Assembly (NCBI GenBank): GCA_016758965.1
Contig: JAEPRB010000023.1
Span: forward strand, 186,001 to 250,000
Length of the DNA: 64,000 nucleotides
Direction: 5' to 3'
From: Circinella minor
Lineage: Eukaryota > Mucoromycota > Mucoromycetes > Mucorales > Lichtheimiaceae
This document shows positions 37,703 to 48,532 of this stretch, one piece after another (positions within the stretch are counted from its first letter, which is position 1; every line of letters begins with the position of its first letter). The notes below the pieces were generated by a model. That model ran no database searches. It worked only from the letters and a program-made list of their open reading frames with translations, and was not told where the DNA came from. Made by a program: the position numbers and the translations under genes.

Positions 37703-38904
37703 TTATACCCTATCTCCCAATTGTTCTTGAACAAGTAACTGAAGTTCCGTTTCTTCAATAACCGGGCCACTTCCAGAACAAACACTTCTCCGTTTAATTT
37801 CAGCACACATTGAAGCCATATCAAGTTCATCAAATCTTGGATGGGTGCTCAGATAATCCCAGACTTGATCACCTGGAATCATTTTAGCATCAGTTAATGT
37901 AATTGGGTCAGGTTTATGTTCAAATCGTTCGTTCGCGCTCTCTGCAAATTCCTCGTGTTCCTGCATTTCTTCATCACAAACACTATTACTCCTAGTTTGT
38001 TGTTGATGATGATGTGATTGTGGCTGTTTTTGATTAATATGAATTAGATGATCATGTGAAGATATCGGTGAAAGTATATCGCACGTAGATGATGTTGAAG
38101 AGTATCGATCGGACGCAGGTGGCGATAGCTCATTCATTGGCGGTACCTCGATTCCTGCCTCTCGTAATTTGTTCATTGACACTTCAAATGCCATGGCAGC
38201 ACCTTTCAAAGTATACATTTCAGTTTCCATACGTTTAAGCGTTTCTCGTAATTCATTATTTTCCTTTTGTAATCGTTCTGAGCTTTTAGTATGTGCTTCT
38301 TGCATATCCCGAATTTTATCCTCAAGTTCCTTGACATAACGTTCTTTACGTTCACGAAAAGCTCTTTGTGCCGCTCGATTTTGTTCTTTACGACGTTGAC
38401 TCTAAAATATAATTTTTAATTATTTTAGGTATCTTTTATTTGTTCGAAGACGAAAAATTAAAATATATTCATCTTTTCTTTTTCCTATCAAAATATTTAT
38501 TAATATACCTGATTTCCTTCTGATTTATCAGCTGGGGACGTTCGGCTCATAATCGAATCTTCTGCCAAAATGTTTGTTTTTAAGTATAAATGTCTTTGTT
38601 GTAAAAACAAATGAATCAGAAAAAATCTCTTTCTCTTTCCTTTTTTTTCTGCTTTTACCTTCACTATTTGTAACGCTTTCTTCGGAACCATCCTTATCTT
38701 GAAACAATTAAATTCAATGAAAAAAAAAAGGCAGTTAGTATATAAATCCATATTTGTATTGAAAACATATAGATCAAACTTACGAGATTTGGAAATTTGA
38801 GGGTTATAAAAATCGCCCATATCTTCCCATCTACGTTTGTCTGTATCATTATTTGATAAATGGACAGGGAAAGTTGTAAAATCCATAGGTGCAGTTTGTT
38901 CCAT
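37703..38904 (-). CDS. AP-1/Pap1-like bZIP transcription factor
   Basis: Four exons (38904-38784, 38697-38659, 38561-38509, 38401-37703), 303 aa. Start chosen at 38904 (MEQTAPMDFTTFPVHL), the first ATG of the frame that splices. The basic region at about 72-95 (SQRRKEQNRAAQRAFRERKE) has the NxxAQxxFR signature of Yap1/Pap1. A leucine zipper follows to about 135. The C-terminus at about 247-296 (GDQVWDYLSTHPRFDELD..., then MCAEIKRRSVCSG) matches the cysteine-rich domain with which Yap1/Pap1 sense oxidants and control Crm1 export. C270 and C279 are present; the Cys expected just before VWDY is replaced. At 303 aa it is shorter than Yap1 or Pap1 (550-650). Role inferred: oxidative or metal stress response. 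Confidence 0.88.
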
Positions 38905-39315
38905 TTTATTGCTTTGTGGTGTTTGGGTATTATGTTTAAAAAAAAAAGAAATAAGCGAGAGTGTCTGAGGTTTCTTTTTTTGTTTGAAAATAAAAAATTT
39001 CCTTTTTTGGCAATTAAGCAAATTCGCTGGATGGGGAACTCAATATTTAATATGAAACAATACTGTTACTCGAATGGTAAGTCTGATATATATATTCCTG
39101 ATTTGACAACACTACTTTGGTTTGCATTTAAGAGAACAATATAAGAGAGTTAAAAAACAGAATAGTCTTAGTAATATATATAAAGAGATATGTTATTTAT
39201 TATGTACAAAAAAAACCAGTTTGTTATGAACAAAAGTACAGATTATTTAAGAGTGGGCATATTATATATATAAAAAATGTATATAAAACCGAGTATATAG
39301 ACCGTCTTATTTTTT

Positions 39316-41342
39316 CTAAATGGCACCTTCAGAAAATGACCATATTCGTACAGAAAACTTTTCACGCTTGCTATCCTTTTTACGTTCATCACGAACCACA
39401 GCTACGATTTTATCGGTGTCGAATTGTAACCATTCCATATCTCGAAAAGGTAATGTATCATGCCCCACGGCTGTTCCATCAATTGATACAATATATTCGG
39501 TACCGGCAATATGACGACGTTGATAATAAGTAGCATGGTCATCACTATGGTTATTTGGTTCATCATGCATGAAAATACTATTGTTGCTGTTGTTATTTCT
39601 TTTCCCAGAACATGGAACATCCCATAATTTTATGCCAAATTTGTCGCCACTAACAAGTCTTCCAATCGATGCATCAAGTGCAAGTGCACTCACTTTGGAT
39701 GTATGGCCATATAATGTTTGTGCAAAAATAATCTCCAATTTGTTGTTATTTGAAAATTGGACGTAGTACTGTTTAATAGTGTTGTTGGCATGAGCTGTAA
39801 TGAGGTATGGTTCCGAGTAACTGACGGCTGTAATAGGTTGTTGAGAATATTCTGATATTGGGGTGGTCGAATGATTAAATGGTGACGAAGTAAAAAATAA
39901 ATCTTCTTGATTTAAAGCTGTACAATGTCTTGATGATATCAATGTATCCTTAGATAGTATGATTTCCTAAATATAAAAGAATAAAATGTAATTATTCTTA
40001 ATAACTTTGTTATACGATAAAAAGGCAGGTCTAGATTAAAACTAACTTGAATCCCAACAGTATATGCGTTCAACCCCACGGGCATCCCAAAGCACACCAT
40101 AGCTCGCCAACGGTTATTTTCATCGTTACATCGATCAATTTCTACTGACATTGGATCCCAGCGAATATGACTTTTAAGCTCATAAACAAATCTTGCTGCT
40201 TGGCGTTGATCCAAGGAAGAATCAATACAAAATGCTGTTAATCTCATGTCTGATGAACAGGTCAATAACATTGGATACGAGATACCAATAGATATGATGT
40301 GATCCCTTCTTCTTACTTTGGGAATATAAATCACCACTTCAGTTGCAGAACAAGTAGTGGAACTACTATAGTCAATATCATCGCTAGTAGTAGAGGATGA
40401 ATTATTGTCAAATGTTATCTCCCAAACAGAAAATCCACCACCAGTGTAACCAGCCACTAGTCGATGGATATTAGGTGACGATGCTAAATCCAACTTCAAA
40501 GATGTGATTTGGTTGATATTCAATGTTGCTGTCTCAAGCTGTCTTAACATAATTGGTTGCCCACTATTTTTGACTTTCCACACTTCAATCAATGGTACTG
40601 TTGTAGAGGCTATGTATAATATATCGTGGGCAAACTGAACATAGGATGAAGTTGGGTTGTAATTATTATTGTTATCAGGTGGAGCCAGTTTTTTATCTTC
40701 TTCATCAACGTCAACATATGTCATACGGCAGTTTCCTAATTATAATAGCAATAATATGAAGTGTTGATAAGAAAAGCCATTCTTCATACACATACATATA
40801 AGCTCCTTATCGATATATTATATTTACCTGATCGCCAATTATGATTCGTTTTGTATATTATTTTCCATTCAGATCGTTTCCGTTTATTATTGTTGCTGCT
40901 ATTGTAACTGTCACGATGTGTCGCTCTTTCTTGCCAACGTTTTAATAATTTTGGATGCTCTTTCAAGTCGACTAATAATGGATTGTGGAACCGTCTTAAG
41001 AATAATAACTTCCAAAGCTATATTATATAAAATTAAGTATAAGCCCTACCACAATAAGTAAATTGTTTGCAAAAAATAATAATAGTAATAATAGTTCGAT
41101 AACTCCATTATGATTATACATATATTTACCAAATCATCGTTAGCCAGACGATACCAACTACTATTGACCTTCGCACATTGAGTGAGTTCTTTCGCTGATA
41201 AGTAACTAAATATATGTAAAACTAATTCGTTGGACAATAAAGCTTGTGTGAAATCCGAACGTTTATCATTATGGGATCTTTTTGTTCTTGTCAATGGATT
41301 ATTTGATGGGCATTTTCGTTTTCTTGATAATAAATCTGTCAT
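39316..41342 (-). CDS. F-box/WD40-repeat protein
   Basis: Four exons (41342-41130, 41017-40828, 40735-40047, 39966-39316), 580 aa. Residues about 33-75 are an F-box: LLSNELVLHIFSYLSAKELT then CAKVNSSWYRLANDDLLWK. A typical FBXW linker follows (EWKIIYKTNHNWRSGNCR), then a beta-propeller with WD-like ends: GGGFSVWEI, LVSGDKFGIKLWDV and VRIWSFSEG. F-box proteins bind Skp1 in SCF ubiquitin ligases and recruit substrates through the propeller. The repeats are degenerate; the exact orthologue (Pof or FBXW class) is not identified. Low-complexity Asn/Ser insertions sit between blades. The stop lies 412 bp from the bZIP start, both genes on the minus strand. Confidence 0.85.
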
Positions 41343-42668
41343 GGAAAATCGACTTTACAGGGACAAAATAAAACCAAAGCAAAACTGATATAAAAAATGC
41401 AGTACCGGGAAGTAATCATTCCGTTTTTTTTCCCTTGTCACAAAAATCATTATTGACTTCCCATGAGGAGTGGTTGATGCTTCTGTTGCATGGATATTTA
41501 AAAAACGAGTATGATTTTTTTTTGTAGATATGAAATAGAACTTACATAGGTAGTACATATTATTATGCGTGATCTATAAAACTTATGGATACTATGCACA
41601 TCATTTAATCATTCTATGGTGCAAATGATTCTCAACTTACCAAAGGGAATAAAAAACGTGTGCCCCACTTTTTAAAGTGGAAAAGAGCATGATTTCATTT
41701 TTCATTCCGCCATAATTCAAATCGAAAAGCTGGAATCATTGTCTTTATGTGTTATATAAGAAATGTGTATATATATATTTATATGGCTATTGTTCTTGAT
41801 TATGATGAAAGTACGGTTTTTTCTCATAAATCTAGCGATTATCCGACCAGCTTTTTTTTACTAGTTCTTATTTGGTAAAAATTAGCGTTGTACAAAAACT
41901 GATAACGTTTTCATTTCCATTCAATTCATTATCTGAAAGGAACAGACAGAATATTCGTAGCCTTTGTTTCTCGTGCTGCAATATTACAAGATCACTATAA
42001 ACTTTTTATTTACATATGATACCTTTTTACTATCCTTGATATTTTCACTATTTTAAATGCATTGACCAATTTCTGTATATTTTTCACAATACGTTGAAGA
42101 AAGCTATGTCTTTGGCTCAATAAAATATTGAGTTAGAAGTTCAATGGCACTTCAATTTCGCTCTTCAAATGAAATAGCTCTATATGTTTAATCCATATTG
42201 ATTGATTACTTTTCTGGAAGCAAAAACGCCTCTTCTTTCGTTCGAATCCACGGTGTACAACGAAACAGATGAACATATTGTTTAATCCGCAATCACGCTA
42301 CACAAGTTTTTTCTTTCTTTTTTTTACACACTCAGAAACCCTGAAAAGAGAATAATCCGTCCCACGAACTCGATACACTCATATATATTATATTATATAG
42401 AATGTGATTTGATGTTTATTTAGAAAGAAGAAAGAAAAGAGTATGATGAATTAAGAAAAACAGAAAATATGGAAATCGGACCGGTAAATTTATCCATTTA
42501 ACATACTTTTTGTATATAAAGGCTCCGTTATTTGGATCAAAAGAAAAAGAAGATAAGAATCGTATTTTTTTCATTCATTTACTGTATCTCATTCCTTTCA
42601 TTTAATTAATTTCAACTCTTTTCTTTTTTCATTTCAACATCCACATAAAACATTAAAAAGAATATACT
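41343..42668. other. Divergent promoter region between F-box/WD40 and GPI-protein genes
   Basis: No gene seen. It separates two divergently transcribed genes and should hold both promoters. The TATA box listed at 42513 belongs to the rightward gene. CT-rich leader DNA lies at 42570-42640. Confidence 0.5.
42513..42522 (+). promoter_or_regulatory. TATA box of the GPI-protein gene
   Basis: TATATAAAGG lies 147 bp upstream of the ATG at 42669, with a CT-rich leader between, the usual layout of a strongly expressed fungal gene. The match to consensus is good; no transcript data. Confidence 0.6.
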
Positions 42669-43876
42669 ATGAAGGCTTTCATTTCCGCTCTCGTTTTTGC
42701 CATTGTTGGAACTGTCATGGTTGCTGCTCAGCATCAACCTTATTTCATTACCACACCTACTCCTGGTGAACCTGTCAAGGCTGGTACTCCGTATGTATTA
42801 CAATACGTAGAGAAAAGGAAATGAAAAAGCAATCTTTGAAAAATATCTTTTCAACTACGTACTAATTATTATTTTTTTTTTTTTTTGTATGCCATTTAAA
42901 TAATTTTATACTGTATTTTTTAGTTTTGATCTCGGTAAGTGCTTGAATATATATATTTAAATTACTGTAGTGATTATTATTATTATTATTTCCTGTAAAT
43001 TAGTCATAATAATTGCCTAATATTTATATATAGTCTGGCTCAACGGTGCCGATGAACAAGTTACTATCCATTTACTTCAAGGCAACGGTCGTGAAGGTAT
43101 GCTTCCTACTGGTACTTCTGTCAAAGTTGATGGTTCTGATGGCAAGACTAAATTTGAGGTCAGTATTTAACGAATTTCCCAAAATTGGGAATTCCTCGTG
43201 GTATTACCGACCTTTTTAGTCAAGTGTAACCATTCGAACGGCATACAAAGCATTCTTGTCCGTACTTACCATCCGACGTTTCTATTCAATTTATTATAAT
43301 AACAATAAATACATATAGATCCCTGCTACTTCTGACCCCAAGGGTAACTATGGTTTCCGTATTGACTATGTGAGTGACAAGGGCAGAAAGTAAGTTGTTC
43401 AATAATTATTATTTTCATTATCAATAATGATGCCAAAAGGATTATTATAACACTTTCAACCTCCATATAACTAATATAACAACGTATCATTTTTTTTACA
43501 ATGCATTTGTAATAGAGCTCATGCTTTTTCCATGGCTTTCCCTCTTGAAAATACTACCGGTTCATCTTCTAACAATGATGAGGCCAAGAAAGAATCTGCT
43601 GCCCCCTCTGCTACCACCTCTGCTTCTGAAAACGCTAATACTTCCAAGTCTTCTGATGCTCAAGAATCCAGCTCTGCTGCCGACAAGAATGGCGATGACA
43701 AGAAGGAAGAAGAAAATGATACTCAAGAAAAAAAGAAAGAAGAATCTCCTGCTACCACTGCTACCTCTGAATCTCAAGAAGAAAAAAATGACGAAGAATC
43801 TGCCGCTGTCACGTTCAAGTTAGCTGCTACCATGATCGCTATTCCTGCCGTTGTTGCTGGTGCTTTCCTTGCCTAA
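42669..43876 (+). CDS. Kre9/Knh1-like Ser/Thr-rich GPI-anchored cell-wall protein
   Basis: Five exons (42669-42790, 42924-42934, 43034-43158, 43319-43389, 43516-43876), 229 aa. Exon 2 is a micro-exon of 11 nt. Signal peptide about 1-20 (MKAFISALVFAIVGTVMVAA). Residues about 24-115 match the Ser-Thr-rich GPI-anchored membrane family (Kre9/Knh1 N-terminal domain): PYFITTPTPGEPVKAGTPFD, then VWLNGADEQVTIHLLQGNG and GNYGFRIDYVSD. A Ser/Thr and then Lys/Glu-rich stalk precedes a hydrophobic C-terminus (LAATMIAIPAVVAGAFLA), a GPI-addition signal. Acts at the plasma membrane or cell wall; Kre9/Knh1 relatives affect beta-1,6-glucan in yeast, but that role is not proven in other fungi. A good TATA box suggests strong expression. 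The charged Lys/Glu stalk is unusual for such proteins. Confidence 0.88.
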
Positions 43877-44183
43877 TTTGAAGATGTCAGTCAGTTAATC
43901 GATTTTTTTTTGTCTTTTTTCTTTTAAACACTCCACTTTCTCTCCCTCCTCTCCCTCCTCTCCCTCCTCCATATTTTTTAGGTTACATCATTTATACACA
44001 CTTAGAATTTAAAGCTCCCTTTCCTCTTTTTCATCCTTACGTTTTCAATATAATTTTTTATGCTGTGCTCTTAATATTATCGTATTTATTTAAAGCATAA
44101 TAAATGTCAAGATTTTCGATTTTTCTTCTTTTTTTGTTATTATTATTATATTAATAAAAGAAATACTGCATAAAATACAACTT

Positions 44184-45086
44184 TTATAAAAGACCATCGT
44201 TACGGAAAAGCATCATGTATTGGTATCCAGTATGTGCAGTGCTAAAATCATGATTACTTAATCCAACAAGTTCATAATCGTATTCATATTCACAGGATAA
44301 CTGGGCTGTTGGTGGAACAACTGATTCTACGAATTCACGAAGTAAATCGGCTGCCATATTGGGTGCAGAACATGGCTGATAAGTGATCTGTTTATATACA
44401 TAAGACATAGTTAATATTCACTTCGTGCAATATATATATATATATATATATAACATATGATAACTAGCTTACCTCTAATAATAACCCTTTATATGTTGAT
44501 CCTAATAAAATATTTGCCACTCTTAATGTGAAATCACCCACTTCAAAACTTGTCCCCTAATAGATCATTCATCCATTCATTTACATATTAATAACTAACA
44601 GGCAAATAATTAAATTACACATAGATTTTTACCTCGATAACAACATTATGTCGCATAATCCATAAGTTTTTTAATCGAGATAGGATAAGCTCTAATTCCT
44701 TTTCTGCTTCAACGACGACACTTCCGTCCACCATACAATAAACTTGACCTGGTTGTTGTCCCAGGGCGACTTGATACATTAGTTTAGAATCTCTAGAGTT
44801 TTGTTGCTGGTGAAGTGAACTTTGCATCATTTGATGTGAGTTTCCACGCGCACTGCCATTTTGAACAACATCACGATATAATTTTACACCTAAAGACCAG
44901 GAACCTGTATTTTTGCCATGTAACGATTTCGTGACATGCTCTTGAATATATGCTAAATCACGCATGCCTGTAGCATTTTTCCATCGGACTAAGCTTTTTA
45001 AAAACTGCCTGATTATTATTTGTAATTTTAATTTTTGGTTTTAAAAAAGTATTAAAGAAAAGAATATCTAACCATGTTACAGCCAT
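44184..45086 (-). CDS. MED20: Mediator complex subunit 20 (Med20/Srb2)
   Basis: Four exons (45086-45073, 45008-44633, 44556-44473, 44387-44184), 225 aa. The first exon is only 14 nt. The N-terminus (MAVTWQFLKSLVRWKNATG) is followed by NTGSWSLGVKLYRDVVQ, LMYQVALGQQPGQVYCMVD, and IEGTSFEVGDFTLRVANIL. The last matches the Med20 region in which the protein form is bound to sequence context (RYQYCDFLVKVGTV in human). The C-terminus has ELVGLSNHDFSTAHTGYQYM. Med20 is a head-module subunit that pairs with Med18 and helps recruit RNA polymerase II. Length matches the family (about 210-230 aa). The gene is divergent from Pus7 with 381 bp between start codons, and tail-to-tail with the GPI gene (307 bp). 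Confidence 0.85.
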
Positions 45087-45467
45087 CGCGTTCTATTTTA
45101 TTAAGTAAAGAAAAAAAGTACAATAGAGAAAAAATCAACTTCTCCGCCTCTTAAACCAGAAAAGTGATTTTAACTGTTAAATAATCTATGCAAGAAATTT
45201 ATATTATAATACAATGATATAATACATCTCTTTCTTTTTGTTGCTTAGTGATATAACATATAATAATTTGTCTTCCATTACAATATTACGTATACTTGTT
45301 TTTTTTTTCAAAAACGAGCTACTATTATTATTATTAAATATTATAATTATTCCTTCAAGTTCAAACAGATACCGTCGGCTATGAAAAAATTAACATGAAA
45401 AAATTTATTTGTATTTAGATCTGACATACATAAATATCACCTATCTTCTTTTACTTTTAAGAAAAAT
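45087..45467. promoter_or_regulatory. Bidirectional intergenic region between MED20 and PUS7
   Basis: A 381-bp AT-rich gap lies between two divergent start codons and must hold both promoters. No strong TATA box is seen, as is usual for housekeeping fungal genes. Confidence 0.5.
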
Positions 45468-46702
45468 ATGGGTAATATATTTTCTCGGCAACAATCCGAG
45501 TCTACTCTTGGAAAAAGAAAAGCGGATTCGCATGAAGAAGAAAATGATTCAAAAAGAGCGCGTTACCAACCTAAAGAACCCGATGCTGGTATCACTGCTT
45601 ATGTCAATGATTCACTTCCGGGATTTCATGGAATCATCAAGTATAGGTAACAGCGATAAAAAAAAAAAAAAAAAAAAAGAAACCACCTCCTCGTTTTATA
45701 TTCGTAACAGTAAAATTAACATTTTATTTAGAATTGAAGATTTCGTGGTACATGAAGTTGATCTCAATGGAAACGTTGTTACCCTTAAATCGTTAGAGCC
45801 TACTATTATTAACGAAAAAGTATTTTTTTTTTCATGAATATCATAAACTATATAAGTAAATCGGAGAGTATAAAATATTAATATAACCTTTTTTTTTCTG
45901 TTTCATGATCACTATGAATAATAATTAAAAAGAAACGTAAAATCGCTGAAAAAACAGATGTTTTGGATGAAACCGCTTTTGATGCAGAAGTAGCAAAACT
46001 TTTTAATGAAGAATTTGCTACACAACTACGTAAAGTTTTGCGAGAAGGATCTGAAGATAAATCTCTGAGCGCTTCTATTGAAGTAAGTATACTAAATTAT
46101 GATTTTTGAAACATAATCTACTCTTTCTCACAAATGAATTTAAATGGTGTTGACACTGTTTTATTTTGGATTTTTATGTGATATTTAGACGTCCAAGGAT
46201 AGCCGTTTTCAATTTTATCACCTTCTTGATAGACATATTTTGAATGACAACCGACCATTAGCACTTTGTAAGGATGGAATACTTACTATTAGATGGGCGA
46301 TTAATGAAGAAGAAAAAGGTAATAAAAGATTATTATGTTTATGCAGAAAAATTTAGTCTAGGTAACACACACACACACACACTGTAGTCTGATTATATAA
46401 AATTTTTGAACGAGCATAGCACGCGATGTACCCCCAAATTATAAAGCATTAGGTGGCGAATATCTCCAATTCAATGTATTTAAATTAGGTATTGAAAGTT
46501 CAAAAGCAATCAATTTGATTGGAAAGTATGCAAACTTGAAAACTTCACGTATTGGAACTGCTGGAACCAAGGATGCACGTGCAGTTACTGTTCAAACGAT
46601 GACATCTCCCAAAGCAAGAGTACAACAATTGATTCTCGCTGAAGATAAATTAAAGCAACATAATATTTATATTGGTGATTATGAGTATGTTTTCTAAAAA
46701 CA

Positions 46703-46744
<42 letters not shown>

Positions 46745-48532
46745 TTGCGTGTGTTTATGCACATTCATCAAAGTCTAATTTACTAAATCATAACATGTAG
46801 CTACGTACCAAATGGATTGACATTAGGTGATTTGAAAGGAAATCGATTTACTATTATCTTACGGTAAAAAAAAAGGATAAAAAAAAGAATTGTGCGGAAT
46901 ATACGTGTTTTGTCGACGTTCCTACTTTATTTATACATGGAATATTGACACCCTCCTTTCTTTGAATGATGGATATGTAGAGATGTTTCGGGTGCCACTG
47001 AAGATCAAATGATTGAATCAATGGAATCACTGCGTGAACGAGGATTTATCAATTATTTTGGTATGCAGCGATTCGGAACAGGTACCATCATGACCCATGA
47101 AGTTGGCCGTGCCATATTGAAGCTTGATTTTGAAGAAGCCTGTGATTTGATTCTTAAACCCCGTCCCGGAGGTAAAGTTCTATAGTTTTTTTTTGTTAAT
47201 ATATGATCTCAATACCCTGACAAACTTTTTCTTTTTTTTAACTCCTTTCCTATTCACTCGTCTTCAACTCCTCATAATTATTCTACCAAAAAATATATGT
47301 TTCATTTGAAATAACAATAGAACGAAATGATTTTGCGGAAGCTCGAGAATTTTGGCAAAATACAAAGGATCCAAAAGCTGCTGTTCAGAAATTTCCTGGC
47401 CGTGGTCCTGAAAAGGCACTATTGAGTGCTTATATAAAATCTCCTGAAAACCATAAACGGGCGATCCAATCGGTAAAAAAAAATACTATTCTATCTTTTT
47501 CTACCAAAGTTTAACTTATTATTATTATTTTTTATCCAGCTTCCAAGAAATATGTTGAGTATGTATATGCATGCCTATCAGTCTTATGTCTGGAATCACG
47601 TTGTATCTGAGCGTGTCAAGCGGTTTGGATGTGATAAGCCATTAGTAGGCGATTTAGTGCTTAAACCTACAGCAGAAAATAAGAGTACGACTGATCCAAG
47701 TACACTTAGTAATAACGCAGGTCGTCGTAATCAATTTGAGGTACATAACTAAAGAGGGATTTTTTTAACCAAACAATGCGAAGAACATAGAGCTAAAATT
47801 ACAGGTTTTTTTGAATCATATTAGCGAAAGCAACCTAAAGTTCTGACAGAAGAGGACTTAGAATTCTATACAATTGAGGATGTAGTGTATTCTGTCCCAG
47901 GGCACAGATCACAATACCCTGAGAACGAGATTGGAAAAATATACCAGGAACTCCTAGGTACTATTACTTTTTGCATGATAATAAGAGTATTATATTGACC
48001 TCCGTAGTTTTTTTTGACCAACTTACCAACTTACCATCTTTTCATCTTATTAATATGTTATATAGAAAAGGATGGCATAAAATTCACTCGTGCAGAGAAT
48101 ATTATGAAGTATGTATTGTTAATATATCTAAATTATTATTAATTTATTTGCTAAACTTGTAAACACTGTTTTATTGCTATTAGGGATTTAGGTGGCGATT
48201 ATCGATCACTACTAGCAAAAGCTGATGATTTAACATTTTCATTAATTCGTTATAATGATCCTGAAACTAGCTTATGCAACACAGACGTTGATCGGATCAA
48301 CTCTAAACCTGAACCACAAAATATAGAAGGTAATTAATCAAGCGAAAGAATTTTCTTTTTTTTATATTACTAATACACCTTTTTTATTATTCTACAAAAA
48401 GATGGAAAATATCTTGGATTACAAATGAATTTTACGCTGAAAACAAGTCAATATGCAACTATGGCATTACGCGAAGTATTACGAGATGATACATCATCAA
48501 GTAATCAAAAGAAACTTGTACACAGTACATAA
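45468..48532 (+). CDS. PUS7: tRNA/RNA pseudouridine synthase, TruD/Pus7 family
   Basis: Thirteen exons (45468-45646, 45732-45819, 45933-46082, 46189-46318, 46420-46684, 46801-46863, 46981-47171, 47321-47472, 47540-47740, 47825-47957, 48066-48108, 48184-48329, 48402-48532), 623 aa. Early motif [17 protein letters not shown] is the TruD N-terminal signature (KxxxEDFxVxE). [14 protein letters not shown] carries the catalytic Asp. Further family blocks: [57 protein letters not shown] and [20 protein letters not shown]. Pus7 makes pseudouridine in tRNA, U2 snRNA and mRNA. The basic NKRARY-like stretch near 20-33 ([19 protein letters not shown]) looks like a bipartite nuclear signal. The protein starts MGNIFS (see findings). 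Several introns carry CA or TA microsatellites. Confidence 0.93.

Noticed and set aside
42236..42262. GTTCGAATCC resembling a tRNA B box
   Set aside because: The T-arm does not pair and no A box, anticodon arm or acceptor stem can be placed around it.
43521..43823. Leu/Lys-rich 100-aa open frame
   Set aside because: It is the shifted frame of the last exon of the GPI-anchored protein; the repetitive GAA/AAG and TCT/GCT codons give Leu/Lys text by shift.
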